The position numbers and the translations under genes were made by a program. This document shows, piece after piece, positions 55,554 through 64,000 of a DNA stretch of 64,000 nt. Origin of the DNA: Candidatus Amunia macphersoniae (GTDB lineage Bacteria; Chloroflexota; Dormibacteria; Aeolococcales; Aeolococcaceae); assembly GCA_016464795.1 (NCBI GenBank), contig JAEKNN010000008.1, forward strand, positions 43,446-107,445, written 5' to 3'. The notes under the pieces were generated by a model, which searched no databases, was not told the origin of the DNA, and worked only from the letters and a program-made list of their open reading frames with translations. Positions within the stretch are counted from its first letter, which is position 1, and each line of letters begins with the position of its first letter.

Positions 55554-57908
55554 TCAGCGCCGCGCGGACCGCGGCGCCGGAGCGCGTCCGGCGGGCTGCT
55601 TGGGGCGCGGGCCGCCGCGGATCGGTGGGATGGTCCGCCGCACGCTGGCATCAGGCGAGACCCTGAACGCCTTGCCGTGGTGCATCAACGCGAGCGGCTC
55701 ACCGTCGACCACGGTGTACGTGGCGGTCTTGCGCGCGACCCGCACCCGCAGCCGCCTGCCCCGGAACACCAGGTTGAAGGTGAGCCCGCTGATCCCCTCG
55801 GGCAAGCGCGGGCTGAAGCTCAGTGTCTCGCCTCTGTGGCGCATCCCGCCGAACCCTGCGACCAGCGCGGTCCATGCGCCTGCGAGGGAGGCGATGTGCA
55901 GGCCATCGCGGGTGTTGTGCTCCAGGTCGGCGACATCCATCAGGGCGGCCTCACCGGCGTAGTCGTAGGCGAGAGCGAGCTGACCCACCTCGGCGGCAAT
56001 CACAGCCTGCGTGCACGCCGACAGTGATGAGTCGCGCACCGTCAAGCGCTCGTAGTAGGCGAAGTTGCGCGCCTTCTCCTCAGGGGTGAAGGCGTCGCCG
56101 CGCACCTGCATCGCCAGCACCACGTCCGCCTGTTTGACGACCTGCTTGCGGTAGAGGTCGAAGTATGGGAAGTGGAGCAGCAGTGGGTAGTCCTCGGCCG
56201 TCATCGCCTTGAAGTCCCACACCGCGTGCTCGGTGAAGTCCTCGGACTGGGGATGGACCTGGAGACGCTCGTCGTACAGGATCGTCATCGCGGCGGCGGC
56301 GTCGCGCCACGCTGCAGTCTCCTCGTCATTGACCCCGAGGCTGCGGGCGGTTCGCCGATGCCGCCCGGCGGCTTCGACGGCGCCGCGCAGGTTCTGCTGC
56401 GCCATAAGATTGGTGTACACGTTGTTGTCGGCCACCGGGCTGTACTCGTCAGGACCGGTGACGCCGTCGATGCGGAAGCGCCCGGCTGCGTCGTGGTGGC
56501 CGAGCGACAGCCACAGCCGCGCCGTCTCCACCAGCAGCCCCAGGCCGACCTCGCGCTCGAATGCGACGTCTCCGGTGGCGTCGACGTAGTTCACCACCGC
56601 GTGCGCGATGTCGGCGCCGATGTGGAACGCCGCCGTTCCTGCCGGCCAGTAGCCCGAGCACTCCTGGCCGCGGATGGTGCGCCAGGGAAACGCCGCGCCC
56701 TTCAGCCCGAGCTGCTCGGCGCGCTCGCGGGCCAGATCGAGCGTGGCGTGTCTCCAGCGCAGAACGTCGGCCGCAGCATGGGGAACTGTGAGGGTGAGCA
56801 CTGGCAACACGAACATCTCTGTGTCCCAGAAGACGTGCCCGTCGTAGCCGGGACCTGTGAGCCCCTTGGCCGGAATCGGCCGCCGCTCGCAGCGCGCACC
56901 CGCCTGGAGGACGTGGAAGAGCGCAACCCGAACCGCCTGCTGGATCTCCGCGTCGCCCTCAACCTCAACGTCAGCGCGCTCCCAGTAGTCGTCGAGGTAC
57001 GCCCGCTGCTCGGCCAGCAGCCCATCCCATCCCGACATCCGCACCGCGGAGAGCGCGGCCATCACCTGGTCGTGCACAGCTGGTCGCGAGCGCTGGCTCG
57101 ACCACCCGTACGCGAGCACCTTGACGATTCGCAGTGTCTCGCCCGGCTGCAGCTGTGCCGCCACTGTCACCCGTCCGACATCGGGATAGCTCTCGGTGTC
57201 GACGCGGGTGGACTCCGGCCCGTCGACGGCATGGTCCATCGCCGCGCCCATGCGCAGGCCGCTGCGCTTGGTCCGGTGCACCATGACCGCGCCATTCTCC
57301 GTTGCCTGGTGCTCCTCACACTCCAGCGGCGCCTCGAGCACCGCCGCGACGCGCGGGTCCTTGCCGAGGTCGGGGAGCGCTTCGTTGGCGACCAGCTCCG
57401 ACTGCACAACCACGCGCATCGGCGCGACCACCGGGGTCACCTCGTAGCAGATCGCTGCGATGGCACGCTGCGTGAAGGACACCAGGCGCACCGACGACAC
57501 ATCGACGGCGCCTCCCGACGGTGACACCCACCGCACCGTGCGACGCAGCACCCCAGCGCGAAGGTCGAGCTCACGCGTGTGGCTCTCCAGGGTGCCATAG
57601 CGCACGTCGAAGGGCTCGTCATCCACCAGCAGCCGAATCAGCTTCCCATTGGTGACGTTGATGATAGTCTGCCCGGACTCCGGGTACCCGTAGCCGGCCT
57701 CCGCGTACGGCAGTGGGCGCAGTTCGTACAGCGAGTTCAGGTAGGTGCCGGGGATGCCGAATGGCTCCCCCTCGTCGAGGTTGCCGCGCAGGCCGATGTG
57801 GCCGTTGGAGAGGGCGAACAGCGACTCCGACTGTGCCAGGACGTCGAGGCGCAAGCGGCTCTCGCGCAGGCACCACGGATCGACATCGAAGGCTGGGTCT
57901 TCGATCAC
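55554..57908 (-). CDS. Glycoside hydrolase family 65 phosphorylase
   Basis: 784 residues. The N-terminal beta-sandwich (about 1-270) opens RLDVLAQSESLFALSNGHIG, LRGNLDEGEPFGIPGTYLNS. The (alpha/alpha)6 catalytic domain (about 330-690) has GYDGHVFWDTEMFVLPVLTL, FPWRTIRGQECSGYWPAG and the general acid Glu in GVTGPDEYSPVADNN (about 486). A C-terminal jelly-roll follows. GH65 enzymes phosphorolyse trehalose, maltose, kojibiose or nigerose with inversion, giving beta-glucose 1-phosphate. The overlapping mutase gene fits that product. Exact disaccharide not decided. Confidence 0.93.
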   Translation of the reverse strand: MIEDPAFDVDPWCLRESRLRLDVLAQSESLFALSNGHIGLRGNLDEGEPFGIPGTYLNSLYELRPLPYAEAGYGYPESGQTIINVTNGKLIRLLVDDEPFDVRYGTLESHTRELDLRAGVLRRTVRWVSPSGGAVDVSSVRLVSFTQRAIAAICYEVTPVVAPMRVVVQSELVANEALPDLGKDPRVAAVLEAPLECEEHQATENGAVMVHRTKRSGLRMGAAMDHAVDGPESTRVDTESYPDVGRVTVAAQLQPGETLRIVKVLAYGWSSQRSRPAVHDQVMAALSAVRMSGWDGLLAEQRAYLDDYWERADVEVEGDAEIQQAVRVALFHVLQAGARCERRPIPAKGLTGPGYDGHVFWDTEMFVLPVLTLTVPHAAADVLRWRHATLDLARERAEQLGLKGAAFPWRTIRGQECSGYWPAGTAAFHIGADIAHAVVNYVDATGDVAFEREVGLGLLVETARLWLSLGHHDAAGRFRIDGVTGPDEYSPVADNNVYTNLMAQQNLRGAVEAAGRHRRTARSLGVNDEETAAWRDAAAAMTILYDERLQVHPQSEDFTEHAVWDFKAMTAEDYPLLLHFPYFDLYRKQVVKQADVVLAMQVRGDAFTPEEKARNFAYYERLTVRDSSLSACTQAVIAAEVGQLALAYDYAGEAALMDVADLEHNTRDGLHIASLAGAWTALVAGFGGMRHRGETLSFSPRLPEGISGLTFNLVFRGRRLRVRVARKTATYTVVDGEPLALMHHGKAFRVSPDASVRRTIPPIRGGPRPKQPAGRAPAPRSARR

Positions 57909-58690
57909 GGCGAGGTGAGCAGCTCGTCCAGATCGGCGACGACGACGTCAGCCCCGTGGGCGCGCAGGGCATCGGCGTGACCCACCCTGTCGACGCCGAC
58001 CACCAGGGCGAAGCGGCCGGCCCGACCAGCCTGCACACCGGCAAGCGCGTCCTCGAACACGGCCGCCTCAGCGGCCTCGACGCCCAGGGAATGAGCGGCG
58101 GCCAGGAAGGTGTCTGGTGCCGGCTTCCCCGGGATGTGGCGCTCGGCGATGGCCACGCCGTCGACGCAGACGTCGAAGAGGTCGGTGATGTCGGCGCTGC
58201 GCAACAGCGCTTGCGCGTTGGCGCTCGAGGTCACCACCGCACAGCGCAGTCCCGCCGCGCGTGCCGCCCGCACGTAGCGGATGGAACCGTCATACACGGT
58301 GACCCCGTCCTGCTCGATGCGACGCAGCACGATCTCGTTCTTGAGGTTGCCGAGGCCCGCGATCGTCTCCGTCCCAGGCCGGTCGTCGGGCTGGCCCGCT
58401 GCCAGCGTGATCCCGCGGGACTCCAGGAACGCCCTGGTGCCGTCGGCGCGCGGCTTGCCGTCGACGTAGGTGCCGTAGTCGGCACCGATGTCGAAGGGTG
58501 TGAAGGCCTCTCCGGTACGCTGCGCGAGGCCCTGCAGGTAGCCGTCGAACATCTCCTTCCAGGCAGCGGCGTGGATGGTGGCGGTCTGGGTGAGCACCCC
58601 GTCCATGTCGAACAGGCACGCCCGCACCGCCGGTGGCAGGCCCAGCCCGATCTGCGCATCAGGTGTGGTTGCCGGAGTCTGCTCATCCAT
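57905..58690 (-). CDS. Beta-phosphoglucomutase-family HAD hydrolase
   Basis: 261 residues. ACLFDMDGVLTQTATIHAAA holds the nucleophile and acid Asp pair. Also ALNFHRS-like DGKPRADGTRAFLESRGI, CAVVTSSANAQALL (Ser/Thr motif II), GKPAPDTFLAAA (Lys) and AAVFEDALAGVQAGRAG (Asp). This order is that of beta-PGM proteins linked to GH65. It interconverts beta-glucose 1-phosphate and glucose 6-phosphate. It overlaps the GH65 start by 4 nt, so it is translated together with it. Confidence 0.9.
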   Translation of the reverse strand: MDEQTPATTPDAQIGLGLPPAVRACLFDMDGVLTQTATIHAAAWKEMFDGYLQGLAQRTGEAFTPFDIGADYGTYVDGKPRADGTRAFLESRGITLAAGQPDDRPGTETIAGLGNLKNEIVLRRIEQDGVTVYDGSIRYVRAARAAGLRCAVVTSSANAQALLRSADITDLFDVCVDGVAIAERHIPGKPAPDTFLAAAHSLGVEAAEAAVFEDALAGVQAGRAGRFALVVGVDRVGHADALRAHGADVVVADLDELLTSP

Positions 58691-58831
58691 GGGGGCGACT
58701 CTGCGACACGCGCCTCACCTCTTGCCGCCGCCTCCTGCGGCTCGGCTGATCGCCCGTACCTTGGCTTGAGACACGCGGTCCCCGGGGCGTACCCTTCTGC
58801 CCCACGCGTCCGACTGAGCAGAGGGACGGAA

Positions 58832-60280
58832 ATGGCCGGTGACACCCAGGTGGCGCGACCGATGCCGGCCGGGTCGCCGGCGCAGCGAACCCACGCCCGG
58901 CTGCGCCGCAACGAGCTCTCGGTGGTCGACATCGCGGTCTCCACCATGGCCAACGTCGGGCCGGCGTTCAGCTTCTACTTTGGCTTCGCTGGCATCGTCG
59001 CCGTTTCCGGGATCGCCTCACCACTGACGGTCCTGGTGGCGGCGGTGGCGATCGCCCTGCTCGGCAACACGCTGGCAGGGTTCTCGCGGGAGATGCCCTC
59101 GACAGGCTCCTTCGTCAGCTTCATCGGTCGCTCGATGGGACCGCTCGCAGGCGTCGCCGCCGGGGTCACCATCATCATTGGCTACATCATCGCCATCAGC
59201 GGTGTCGTCGCCGCCTCCGGCCAGATCTCCCACATCCTCTTCAACGACTACCTGCACGTCGACATCTCGTGGAAGGTCTTCGGTCTGCTCTTCACCGCGA
59301 TCGCGCTCTACCTGATGATCACCGGCGTCAAGACGTCGACACGCTGGGCGGGGATCTTCTTCGTGGTCGAGATGCTCGTACTGCTGGTGGTGGCGGCCAT
59401 CCTCCTCATCAAGCACTCAGGCTCACTCTCCCTGGCACCCTTCAACCCAGCCAACCTCACCGGCGGCAGCAAGGGGCTCGGCCTCGGCTTTCCCCTGGCG
59501 GTCTTCCTCTTCGTCGGGTGGGAGAACTCCGCCGCGCTCGCCGAGGAGACCCGGCAACCTCGCCGTGACATCCCCCGAGCGATCTTCTTCAGCATCGGGC
59601 TGATGGCTGTCGCGTACCTGGTGTTGTCGTTCGCCAGCATCGTCGGCTTCGACCAGAACCCCGCCGCCGTGGCCAAGGCCGACATCCCGTACATCGACCT
59701 CGCCAAGGGTGTGGGCGGCTTCGTGGGCTTCATCGCTGTCGTCGCCGGGTTCACCTCCACCCTCGGAGTTCTGATCGCGGCCTCCAACTCACAGGCGCGG
59801 CTCCTCTTCAACGCTGGTCGCGAGGGCCTGTTGCCCGCTGTGCTCGGCCGCGTCACCCGCAAGGGACAGACGCCGTGGGTCGCGTTCGTGACCTTCTTCG
59901 CCATCGGGCTCGCGATCGTGTACGCGTACGGCTGGAACAAGGATGCGGTGCTGGTCTTCGCCGAGCTGGCCACCATGGGCACCATCCTGATCGTGCTGGT
60001 GTACCTGGTCGCCAACATCGCGCTTCCGATCTACATGTTCCGCCGCCATCGCGATCGAGTGCATCCGATACGACATGTGTTGCTGCCGCTCCTCGGTGCT
60101 GCATCGCTCATCTATCCGATCTATGCACTGGTGCAGCCCGGCCAGGAGGCGCCGTACAAGTACTTTCCGCTGGTCGCCGCCGCAGTGCTGCTGGTGGCGC
60201 TCGTCTATGCGGCGGTGATGACCGCCCGCGACCGGTCGCTCGGCGAGCGCATCGGCTCGATCATCGCTGATCACGACTGA
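58832..60280 (+). CDS. APC-superfamily amino-acid permease
   Basis: 482 residues from ATG 58832, with GAGGGA upstream. About twelve membrane helices. ELSVVDIAVSTMANVGPAFS starts TM1, and FPLAVFLFVGWENSAALAEE, TRQPRRDIPRAIFFSIGLMA are the APC consensus after TM6. STGSFVSFIGRSMGPLAGVA marks TM3. Probable amino-acid or amine/proton symporter. Divergent from the mutase/GH65 operon; no sugar role is implied. Confidence 0.92.
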   Translation: MAGDTQVARPMPAGSPAQRTHARLRRNELSVVDIAVSTMANVGPAFSFYFGFAGIVAVSGIASPLTVLVAAVAIALLGNTLAGFSREMPSTGSFVSFIGRSMGPLAGVAAGVTIIIGYIIAISGVVAASGQISHILFNDYLHVDISWKVFGLLFTAIALYLMITGVKTSTRWAGIFFVVEMLVLLVVAAILLIKHSGSLSLAPFNPANLTGGSKGLGLGFPLAVFLFVGWENSAALAEETRQPRRDIPRAIFFSIGLMAVAYLVLSFASIVGFDQNPAAVAKADIPYIDLAKGVGGFVGFIAVVAGFTSTLGVLIAASNSQARLLFNAGREGLLPAVLGRVTRKGQTPWVAFVTFFAIGLAIVYAYGWNKDAVLVFAELATMGTILIVLVYLVANIALPIYMFRRHRDRVHPIRHVLLPLLGAASLIYPIYALVQPGQEAPYKYFPLVAAAVLLVALVYAAVMTARDRSLGERIGSIIADHD

Positions 60281-60284
60281 GGCA

Positions 60285-60335
60285 GCAGACCGCGCGAGCG
60301 CGGTAGGCCGCGCTACTCGGCGCGCGATCGTCTGC
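60285..60335. terminator. Bidirectional hairpin between convergent permease and exporter genes
   Basis: Inner stem AGCGCGG-TAGG-CCGCGCT (60297..60314) and outer arms GCAGAC (60285..60290) / GTCTGC (60330..60335) form a nested GC-rich hairpin. No T-tract, but the location suits a shared terminator. Confidence 0.5.
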
Positions 60336-60369
60336 TTCGTCCTCACCCTTGATCCGGCAACCGGCGAGG

Positions 60370-62040
60370 CTACACCGCAGCCACCCGCTGGTCGGCCAGA
60401 CGCTCTCCGGAAAGGTCGCGCCGTGCGTCAGCTGTTGTGCCCTCATCCGGGTGTGCGCGCGAGAACAGCGCCGCAGCGGCCGCGGTCAGCACCACCGCCA
60501 CCCCGATGAACAGCGTCGGGCGCATTGCATTGACGAACGCAGAGGTGAAGACGTCATGCGCTGCCGCCTGGATCTGTGCCGCCACCGAAGCGGGAAGGTT
60601 GGCCAATGCGCTGGTGGGCACTCCGCTCTGCCCCGCCCCCACCTGCAGCCCCGAGCTGCCGGCGTTGCTGAAACCCGCGACGAACGGCGCGCGCGCGGCT
60701 TCGGGCAGGCTGGCAGCGCGTGCCACCGCCCCATCGCGGAGGTTGTTGGCCAGCTGTGTCTGCAACACAGCACCGACCACGGCCCCGGCCAGCACCGCGC
60801 CCAGCTCCTGGATGGTGTTGAGCACGCCCGAGGCCACGCCGGCGTGCTCCGGACGGAGGTCGCGCGTCGCCAGCGAGTACACCGGCCCCCAGATGAAGGC
60901 CATGCCCGCACCCGCGAGGATCAATCCGCCGAGGAAGCTCCAGCGACCCGAGTCCGCATGGATCGCCAGGGCGATGTAGGCGGTGCCGGCAGCGAACGCC
61001 AGCAACCCGCCGATCAGCAGATGCTTGCCGCTCACCTTGGTCATCACCCCATTGGCGACGCCGGAGAGCAGGATCATCACCACCGGCTGCGCGGCGATGG
61101 TCAGACCGGCGTCGATGGCCGACAGGCCGAGCACCGACTGCAGATAGATGGTCAGCGGCAGGTAGAAGCTGACGATGGTGAAACCCATCGCCGAGAGCAC
61201 CAGCGTCATGATCGCGAAGTTGCGGTTGCGGAAGACGGCGAACGGCAGCAGCGGCTCGCGATCCTGGCGGCGCGACTGGTGGAACAGGAAGAGAGCCAGC
61301 GCCACGACGCCGGCGGCGATCACCATCGGGATCGAGACGATGCCGGTGATCGTGCCCCACTGATAGCGCTGGCCTTCGATCAGACCGTAGACGATGCCGA
61401 GGAGGCCGACGGTGGAGAGCCCGACACCGACCAAGTCGAGGCGGTGCCGCGTGCCCGGACGGATGTCGGGGACGAACACGAAGGCGGCCGCGATCACCAG
61501 CGCGCCCACCGGCAGGTTGACGTAGAAGATCGAGGGCCAGCCGTATCGGGTCACCAGGAAGCCGCCGAGCGTTGGACCGGCGAGCACCGCCAGACCGGCC
61601 AGCACTCCGAAGACCGCGAACACGGCAGCGCGCTTCTCGCGCGGGAAGATGGTCAGCAGGATCGGCAGTCCCTGCGGCGCCAGGATCGCCGCCCCGAGGC
61701 CTTGCAGCGCCCGCGAGAGGATCAGCTGTGTGGGGCTGGTGGCCAGCGCGCTGACCAGCGAGGCCACCGTGAACACGCCGGTGCCGACCACGAATAGCCG
61801 GCGCGGGCCGACGATGTCACCGAGTCGCCCCGAGGTGATCAGCAGCACCGCATAGAGCAGGCTGTAGGCGTTGAGCACCCAGAGGATCTGGTCGAGCCCC
61901 GCCCCCAGCCCATCGCTGATGCGCGGGATGGCTACGTTGACGATGGTGAGGTCGAGCAGGGTCATGAACAACCCCAGCGACAGCACCACCAGTGCCGCGA
62001 TCGGCCGCACCTTGCGCGCCTCGACTTGTGTGTCGCTCAT
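60370..62040 (-). CDS. DHA2-family MFS exporter
   Basis: 556 residues from ATG 62040, which overlaps the PadR stop by 4 nt. LGLFMTLLDLTIVNVAIPRI (motif D1), SGRLGDIVGPRRLFVVG (motif A), FGVLAGLAVLAGPTLGGFLV (motif C). Fourteen membrane helices with an extended loop between the last two (about 440-510, AGFSNAGSSGLQVGAGQSGV). Likely exports drugs or metabolites under PadR control. Distinct from the DHA2 exporter at 22782..24299. Confidence 0.93.
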   Translation of the reverse strand: MSDTQVEARKVRPIAALVVLSLGLFMTLLDLTIVNVAIPRISDGLGAGLDQILWVLNAYSLLYAVLLITSGRLGDIVGPRRLFVVGTGVFTVASLVSALATSPTQLILSRALQGLGAAILAPQGLPILLTIFPREKRAAVFAVFGVLAGLAVLAGPTLGGFLVTRYGWPSIFYVNLPVGALVIAAAFVFVPDIRPGTRHRLDLVGVGLSTVGLLGIVYGLIEGQRYQWGTITGIVSIPMVIAAGVVALALFLFHQSRRQDREPLLPFAVFRNRNFAIMTLVLSAMGFTIVSFYLPLTIYLQSVLGLSAIDAGLTIAAQPVVMILLSGVANGVMTKVSGKHLLIGGLLAFAAGTAYIALAIHADSGRWSFLGGLILAGAGMAFIWGPVYSLATRDLRPEHAGVASGVLNTIQELGAVLAGAVVGAVLQTQLANNLRDGAVARAASLPEAARAPFVAGFSNAGSSGLQVGAGQSGVPTSALANLPASVAAQIQAAAHDVFTSAFVNAMRPTLFIGVAVVLTAAAAALFSRAHPDEGTTADARRDLSGERLADQRVAAV

Positions 62041-62729
62041 GTGGGCTCTCCCTCTGCTGCTTGCTGCTGTCCATGAGCCCGCTTGCGGTGCTCCACCGCC
62101 CGGGCTATCTCGTCGGGAATCTCGTCGTCGTTGTCGGCACTGCTGCTCATCGCGAACAGGGTTCGCAGTTCCTCGTCGCTCCACAGCCGGCCGGCCACGA
62201 TGTCGTCGACCAACCCGCGCAGCCAGGTGAGCTCGGCGGCATGCATTGCGTTGCTGTACTCACCCTCGATGGCGATGATCCGCGGCATCGATCGCATCGC
62301 CTCGAGCACCTTTTCACCCGAGGCGATCAGGGCCTCCAGCCTCATCATCCGCTCGCGCAGCAGTGTCACCGTCTGGTCACGACCGGCGCCGATGACGAAG
62401 GCCAGCGCGGCGGCGAATTGCGGGTACTCCTCGGCGGGGTGCGCCAGCAGCTCGGCCATCCAGCTGCGCAGCTCGTCCCTGCCCGCAGCGGCGATCGAGT
62501 ACACGGTGCGCTCGGGCCGGCGCCCCTCGCGCGAGGGTTCGCTGGCCTCGATGAGGCCGAACCGCTCGAGCCTGTCCACTGCGTCGTAGATCGACGACCC
62601 GCCCATCCTGACCACCGCTCGGATGCCGCGCTCGCGGACCAGGAGGCCCATGGCGTAGGGGTGCCGCGACCGCTCGCAGAGCAGGTTGAGCACCACCAGC
62701 GAGGCGGGAGTCCTGGTGAACCTGGGCAC
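62037..62729 (-). CDS. PadR-family regulator of the DHA2 exporter
   Basis: 230 residues from GTG 62729 with GGAG just upstream. TPASLVVLNLLCERSRHPYA, GGSSIYDAVDRLERFGLIEA and RTVYSIAAAGRDELRSWMAE are PadR winged-helix blocks; the C-terminal domain is helical (LLRERMMRLEALIASGEKV). It is co-transcribed with the exporter, so the pair forms a drug-inducible unit. An out-of-frame ATG at 62731 was rejected. Confidence 0.92.
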   Translation of the reverse strand: MPRFTRTPASLVVLNLLCERSRHPYAMGLLVRERGIRAVVRMGGSSIYDAVDRLERFGLIEASEPSREGRRPERTVYSIAAAGRDELRSWMAELLAHPAEEYPQFAAALAFVIGAGRDQTVTLLRERMMRLEALIASGEKVLEAMRSMPRIIAIEGEYSNAMHAAELTWLRGLVDDIVAGRLWSDEELRTLFAMSSSADNDDEIPDEIARAVEHRKRAHGQQQAAEGEPT

Positions 62730-62760
62730 ATGTACTCCGATGTGGGTAGCCGGTGGCGAT

Positions 62761-62776
62761 TAGTCGGCGCCGACTA
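62761..62776. promoter_or_regulatory. 16-bp palindromic operator of the PadR/exporter operon
   Basis: TAGTCGGCGCCGACTA is a perfect palindrome about 32 bp upstream of the GTG; TATAGT at its edge on the minus strand may be the -10 box. Confidence 0.65.
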
Positions 62777-62859
62777 TATCAGGCCCGACCATCGGGTGTC
62801 GGGCGGGGTCGATCGCGCCTGGCTCAGCAGCGCGCGCGTCCTGCGCAGCTCGCACGAAC

Positions 62860-62939
62860 TTGCGCAAATGCGCGCCACCTTTGCGCAATGTCGCGCCACC
62901 TTTGCGCAATGCGCGCCACCTTGCGCAGTGCGCGCCACC
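62860..62939. repeat. Four tandem ~20-bp repeats
   Basis: Copies like TTGCGCAATGCGCGCCACC lie at 62860..62879, 62880..62900, 62901..62920 and 62921..62939, differing by one or two bases. TTGCGCAA inside each is a short palindrome. The array ends directly at the stop of the gene at 62940. Confidence 0.8.
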
Positions 62940-63233
62940 CTACGGGGCGTGAGTGATGATCTTCAGCGATTTCGCGAACTGCACGAACTGCTTGGGCGGG
63001 TTCGCCGGACCGTCCGCAATCACGTCGAACTCAGTGTGTCCCGCCAGGACGATCCTCAACTGCTCGTCGCCGGCGCTGATCGTCCGGCTGGCGGGGAATG
63101 ACAGCACGGCGTCCGCAGAGGGGAAACCCTGGTACGTGCCAGGGGTTTGCGACAGCAGCGTCCCCTTCGCAGCGGGCGGCGGTGGTCCCCACGCAGGCGA
63201 CGCGCGCGGCGGGGGCTCCAAGGGCCCGGTCAC
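62940..63233 (-). CDS. Truncated paralogue of the neighbouring Pro-rich membrane protein
   Basis: 97 residues from GTG 63233. The C-terminal 65 residues (TYQGFPSADAVLSFPASRTI, RIVLAGHTEFDVIADGPANP) closely resemble the end of the upstream protein (TVQGFPSVDAIVSVPASG, RLILAGHTVFEV). The N-terminal PAWGPPPPAAKG resembles its Pro/Gly/Trp start, but the membrane helix and middle domain are absent. It therefore looks like a tandem duplicate with an internal deletion. It could still be a soluble product, or a pseudogene. Confidence 0.55.
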   Translation of the reverse strand: MTGPLEPPPRASPAWGPPPPAAKGTLLSQTPGTYQGFPSADAVLSFPASRTISAGDEQLRIVLAGHTEFDVIADGPANPPKQFVQFAKSLKIITHAP

Positions 63234-63246
63234 GCGCGCAGCAACG

Positions 63247-63990
63247 TCACGGGGAGTGCTTGAGGATGGTCAGCGGGGCAAAGCCTGCCGGCGGGTTGTC
63301 GAGCCCCGTCGACAGCACCTCGAAGACCGTGTGCCCGGCGAGGATCAGCCGCGCGCCCAAAAACCCACTCGGTGAGCTTCCCGACGCCGGCACCGAGACG
63401 ATCGCGTCCACCGAGGGGAATCCCTGGACCGTCGCGAACATCTTCGACAGGATGGTTCCGTTGACGTGGGTGACAGCACTCTGGATCCCAGCGGACAGAA
63501 TCACGTTGGGCGTGTTGTCGGGGATCGACGGAGGGTAGTCGGCGTAGGCCACCACTTCGACGACGTCGGGGTTGACCAGGTTGGTGAACTGCACGTAGGT
63601 CAGCTGTTGACCATTGACGGGTGTGCTGGTGCTGTCCTTCACGGGGGCGCTGCTGAAGCTGGCGCTGAAATTGCCGTCGGGGTCGGTGAAGGCGACGGAC
63701 CCGCCCGACGTGTCCGCGGTTGGCAGGGGGGTGGGAGGGATCGGCGTCGCCGTGGGCGTGGGAGTGTGGACCGCAGCCGGTGGGGGACGGGGCGCGGGGT
63801 TGTGCCGTCCGGCGAGCAGCACGGCAGTTGTCGTCCCCCCGACGAGGAGCACGGCCACCACTGCGGCGAGCACGAAGACCCTGGTGCCTGGCCCGCGCCG
63901 CGGTGACCCCGGCGCGGCGCCACCGGACGGCTGCCCCCAGGGCGCGGGCGCGCCAGCGGACGGCTGCCCCCACGGCGGAGGCGCAGACAC
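63247..63990 (-). CDS. Membrane-anchored Pro/Thr-rich protein, possibly 5'-incomplete
   Basis: 247 residues from GTG 63990, but the frame is open to the window edge and the true start may be outside. The N-terminus has PPWGQPS repeats, then one membrane helix (about 37-59: VFVLAAVVAVLLVGGTTTAV), a Pro/Thr linker, and an extracellular domain (about 95-247: VAFTDPDGNFSASFSSAPVK, LTYVQFTNLVNPDVVEVVAY). Architecture suggests a surface sensor or binding protein. Family not recognised. A truncated copy follows 13 bp downstream. Confidence 0.75.
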   Translation of the reverse strand: MSAPPPWGQPSAGAPAPWGQPSGGAAPGSPRRGPGTRVFVLAAVVAVLLVGGTTTAVLLAGRHNPAPRPPPAAVHTPTPTATPIPPTPLPTADTSGGSVAFTDPDGNFSASFSSAPVKDSTSTPVNGQQLTYVQFTNLVNPDVVEVVAYADYPPSIPDNTPNVILSAGIQSAVTHVNGTILSKMFATVQGFPSVDAIVSVPASGSSPSGFLGARLILAGHTVFEVLSTGLDNPPAGFAPLTILKHSP

Positions 63991-64000
63991 GGGCCCCGGC

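Noticed and set aside
60349..61797. A 482-residue plus-strand open frame
   Set aside because: Entirely antisense to the DHA2 exporter, with an R/H/Q-rich composition and no motif.
62860..62939. Possible CRISPR or integration site
   Set aside because: Four direct 20-bp copies with no spacers and no integrase nearby; a simple tandem repeat.

Overview
The window is high-GC DNA (roughly two thirds G+C) packed with genes on both strands. Many starts follow a leaderless pattern: a TANNNT -10 box, 6-8 nt, then ATG/GTG. Others have ordinary GGAGG ribosome sites. Together with ECF42/DGPF, PadR, DHA2 and DrrAB-type genes, this suggests a soil-type Terrabacteria lineage (Actinomycetota, Chloroflexota or Ca. 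Dormibacterota-like). I cannot place it further: no rRNA, tRNA, phage or transposase gene was recognised.

Layout. 0-3 kb: the 5' part of a RecQ-like helicase and two MazEF-like modules, with an orphan zinc ribbon between them. 3-9 kb: an ECF42 sigma factor with its DGPF/YCII partner, a DUF433/DUF5615 toxin-antitoxin (TA) pair, and a DrrAB-type ABC exporter divergent from a MarR regulator with an unusual C-terminal beta domain. 9-21 kb: an accessory island with a broken BrnT plus BrnA, two VapBC pairs, a three-enzyme RecB-like nuclease/RNase H/SF1 helicase fusion, a Doc operon lying inside a dead MazEF locus, a Fic protein, a GHKL ATPase and gene remnants. 21-25.5 kb: reductases and a DHA2 exporter divergent from a TetR regulator. 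25.5-35.6 kb: a two-gene operon for proteins of 1746 and 1629 residues, one with expandable HE and GTGGT repeats. 35.8-39.3 kb: a D-amino-acid oxidase pseudogene, a sortase-like lipoprotein, and an ice-binding-type surface protein with three VPHTG motifs. 39.5-50 kb: SDR, VOC, sigma factor, PadR, lyase, hydrolase and transporter genes, with two frameshifted genes. 50-55.5 kb: two more TA modules, an ArsR/SRPBCC pair and a DUF429 protein. 55.5-60.3 kb: GH65 phosphorylase, beta-phosphoglucomutase and an APC permease. 60.4-64 kb: a PadR/DHA2 exporter operon and a membrane protein with a truncated paralogue.

How they work together. Most functional units are self-contained pairs with overlapping stop/start codons: antitoxin-toxin, regulator-exporter, sigma factor-partner, phosphorylase-mutase. 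About eight TA modules, intact or broken, plus nuclease/helicase and GHKL genes make 0.9-20.3 kb look like a TA/defence island. The giant-protein operon and the putative sortase/VPHTG pair are the least explained units. Several single-gene frameshifts are present and should be checked against reads before being treated as biology.
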